Positions 5,580 through 6,192 of a DNA stretch of 6,192 bases are shown piece by piece. A model generated the notes under the pieces. That model was given only the letters and a program-made list of their open reading frames with translations. It ran no database searches and was not told the origin of the DNA. A program made the position numbers and the translations under genes. The first letter of the stretch is position 1. Each line of letters starts with the position of its first letter. Source of the stretch: Corynebacterium sp. (GTDB taxonomy: Bacteria; Actinomycetota; Actinomycetes; Mycobacteriales; Mycobacteriaceae); assembly GCA_030450335.1 (NCBI GenBank), contig JAKDIS010000135.1, positions 1 through 6,192 on the forward strand, written 5' to 3'.

Positions 5580-5607
5580 GTTAACTCTTGTTAACTCTTG
5601 CTAACTC
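5578..5607. repeat. Three tandem 10-bp repeats between ureF and ureG
   Basis: TTGTTAACTC occurs perfectly twice (5578-5587, 5588-5597), followed by TTGCTAACTC (5598-5607) with one change. The array fills most of the ureF-ureG gap and covers the ureF stop (TAG on the minus strand, 5601-5603). In the other two units the equivalent triplet reads TAA. The repeats are AT-rich against a GC-rich background, and two contain the palindrome GTTAAC. Confidence 0.9.
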
Positions 5608-6192
5608 ATGAACAGTCGGGCGGGGGCGGACTCGTGCGCGGCGGAGGCGAGGTCGCTGCCGGGGCTCGCGCGTCCCAGCAGCCGCCAGTCGCCGGACGCC
5701 AGCAGCCCGGCGGCGGTGTCGGCGCAGCGTGCGCTGAGCTCGCCGATCACCGGGTGCGCGGCGGTGATCGCGACCTGCGCGCCCACGTGGTCGCACTGGC
5801 GCAGGCGCAGGGCGGCACCGGCCCAGCCGACGGCGAGGCCGGTGAGCTCGGTGGCCACCGCGGTGACCGCGTCCATGCCGTGGGACGCGTGTACCACCCC
5901 GGCGGCGACGGCCTGGTTGCCGGGCGCCTCCTTCGCTGCGACGGCCGCGGCGTAGGCGCGCAGGACGTCCGGCTGCGTCCCGCCGAGCTGTTCCTCGACC
6001 TGGCCGGTGACCAGCAGCAGCTGGCGTCCCACGCGGGTGGACGCACGGCGCAGCTCGCCGGTGACCTTCGTCGCGGAGAGCTCGTGGTCGACGGTGAACA
6101 GGGTGGGAAGGTCGTCGGTGAGCACCGCCACCGCGGTGGCGACCCCGTCGCCCGGGGCGGCGGTGTGGCGCAGGTGCTCGGCCAGCACGTCG
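5601..6192 (-). CDS. ureF: Urease accessory protein UreF (N-terminus beyond window)
   Basis: UreF is an all-helical accessory protein that bridges UreD and UreG in the urease nickel-insertion complex. The window shows about 196 C-terminal residues; the frame is open to the right edge, and the usual UreF length (about 220-230) suggests some 30-40 residues are missing. Recognisable features are RRASTRVGRQLLLV in the first third, AAVAAKEAPGNQAVAAGVVHASHGMD in the middle, the Ala-rich helix ELTGLAVGWAGAALRLRQCDH with the following AITAAHPVIGEL, and the characteristic C-terminus ending in AHESAPARLFMS. A GTG at 6188 is in frame but is internal to the family domain, not a start. The gene precedes ureG with a 33-bp gap, as in ureABCEFGD operons; ureE and the structural genes should lie to the right. 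Confidence 0.93.
   Translation of the reverse strand, partial: DVLAEHLRHTAAPGDGVATAVAVLTDDLPTLFTVDHELSATKVTGELRRASTRVGRQLLLVTGQVEEQLGGTQPDVLRAYAAAVAAKEAPGNQAVAAGVVHASHGMDAVTAVATELTGLAVGWAGAALRLRQCDHVGAQVAITAAHPVIGELSARCADTAAGLLASGDWRLLGRASPGSDLASAAHESAPARLFMS

Noticed and set aside
5581..5796. Minus-strand 71-codon frame overlapping the end of ureF
   Set aside because: Arg-rich shadow frame of ureF with no ribosome binding site and no motif.

Overview
This is GC-rich DNA with strong third-position GC bias, as in Actinomycetota. The visible urease accessory genes run ureF-ureG-ureD, which fits the ureABCEFGD order of Corynebacterium. The biotin genes lie apart as bioA-bioD with a nearby bioF. 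A high-GC Corynebacterium or close relative is my best inference; no rRNA or other marker in the window proves it.

Left region (43-3285), biotin ring assembly. bioA and bioD are on the minus strand and overlap by 4 nt (ATGA). bioF is divergent on the plus strand. Only about 37 bp separates the bioA and bioF starts, and this gap must hold both promoters and any operator. Together the products take pimeloyl-thioester to dethiobiotin: BioF makes KAPA (8-amino-7-oxononanoate), BioA makes DAPA (7,8-diaminononanoate) and BioD closes the ureido ring. bioB is not in the window.

Middle region (3215-3979), a small minus-strand cassette. It holds a 69-aa XRE-type helix-turn-helix regulator and, overlapping it by 4 nt (ATGA), a 159-aa protein with four predicted membrane helices. 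Its upstream region is AT-rich and carries a perfect 9-bp inverted repeat plus a 12-bp-periodic repeat, which look like an autoregulatory operator. The distal end of the cassette overlaps the 3' end of bioF tail-to-tail by 71 bp.

Right region (3967-6192), the distal part of a urease operon on the minus strand: ureF (N-terminus beyond the window edge), ureG and ureD. UreD, UreF and UreG form the complex that loads nickel into apo-urease. ureG and ureD overlap by 4 nt (GTGA). ureF and ureG are separated by a 33-bp gap occupied by a 10-bp tandem repeat that starts over the ureF stop codon.

Nearly all the DNA is coding. Positions 1-42 hold no gene that I can support. I see no tRNA, rRNA, CRISPR array, insertion sequence or phage gene. 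The genes are mostly well-known families. The less ordinary material is the regulator/membrane-protein cassette with its repeat-rich operator, the two short tandem repeats that each cover a ure stop codon, and the compressed bioA/bioF and bioF/membrane-gene junctions.
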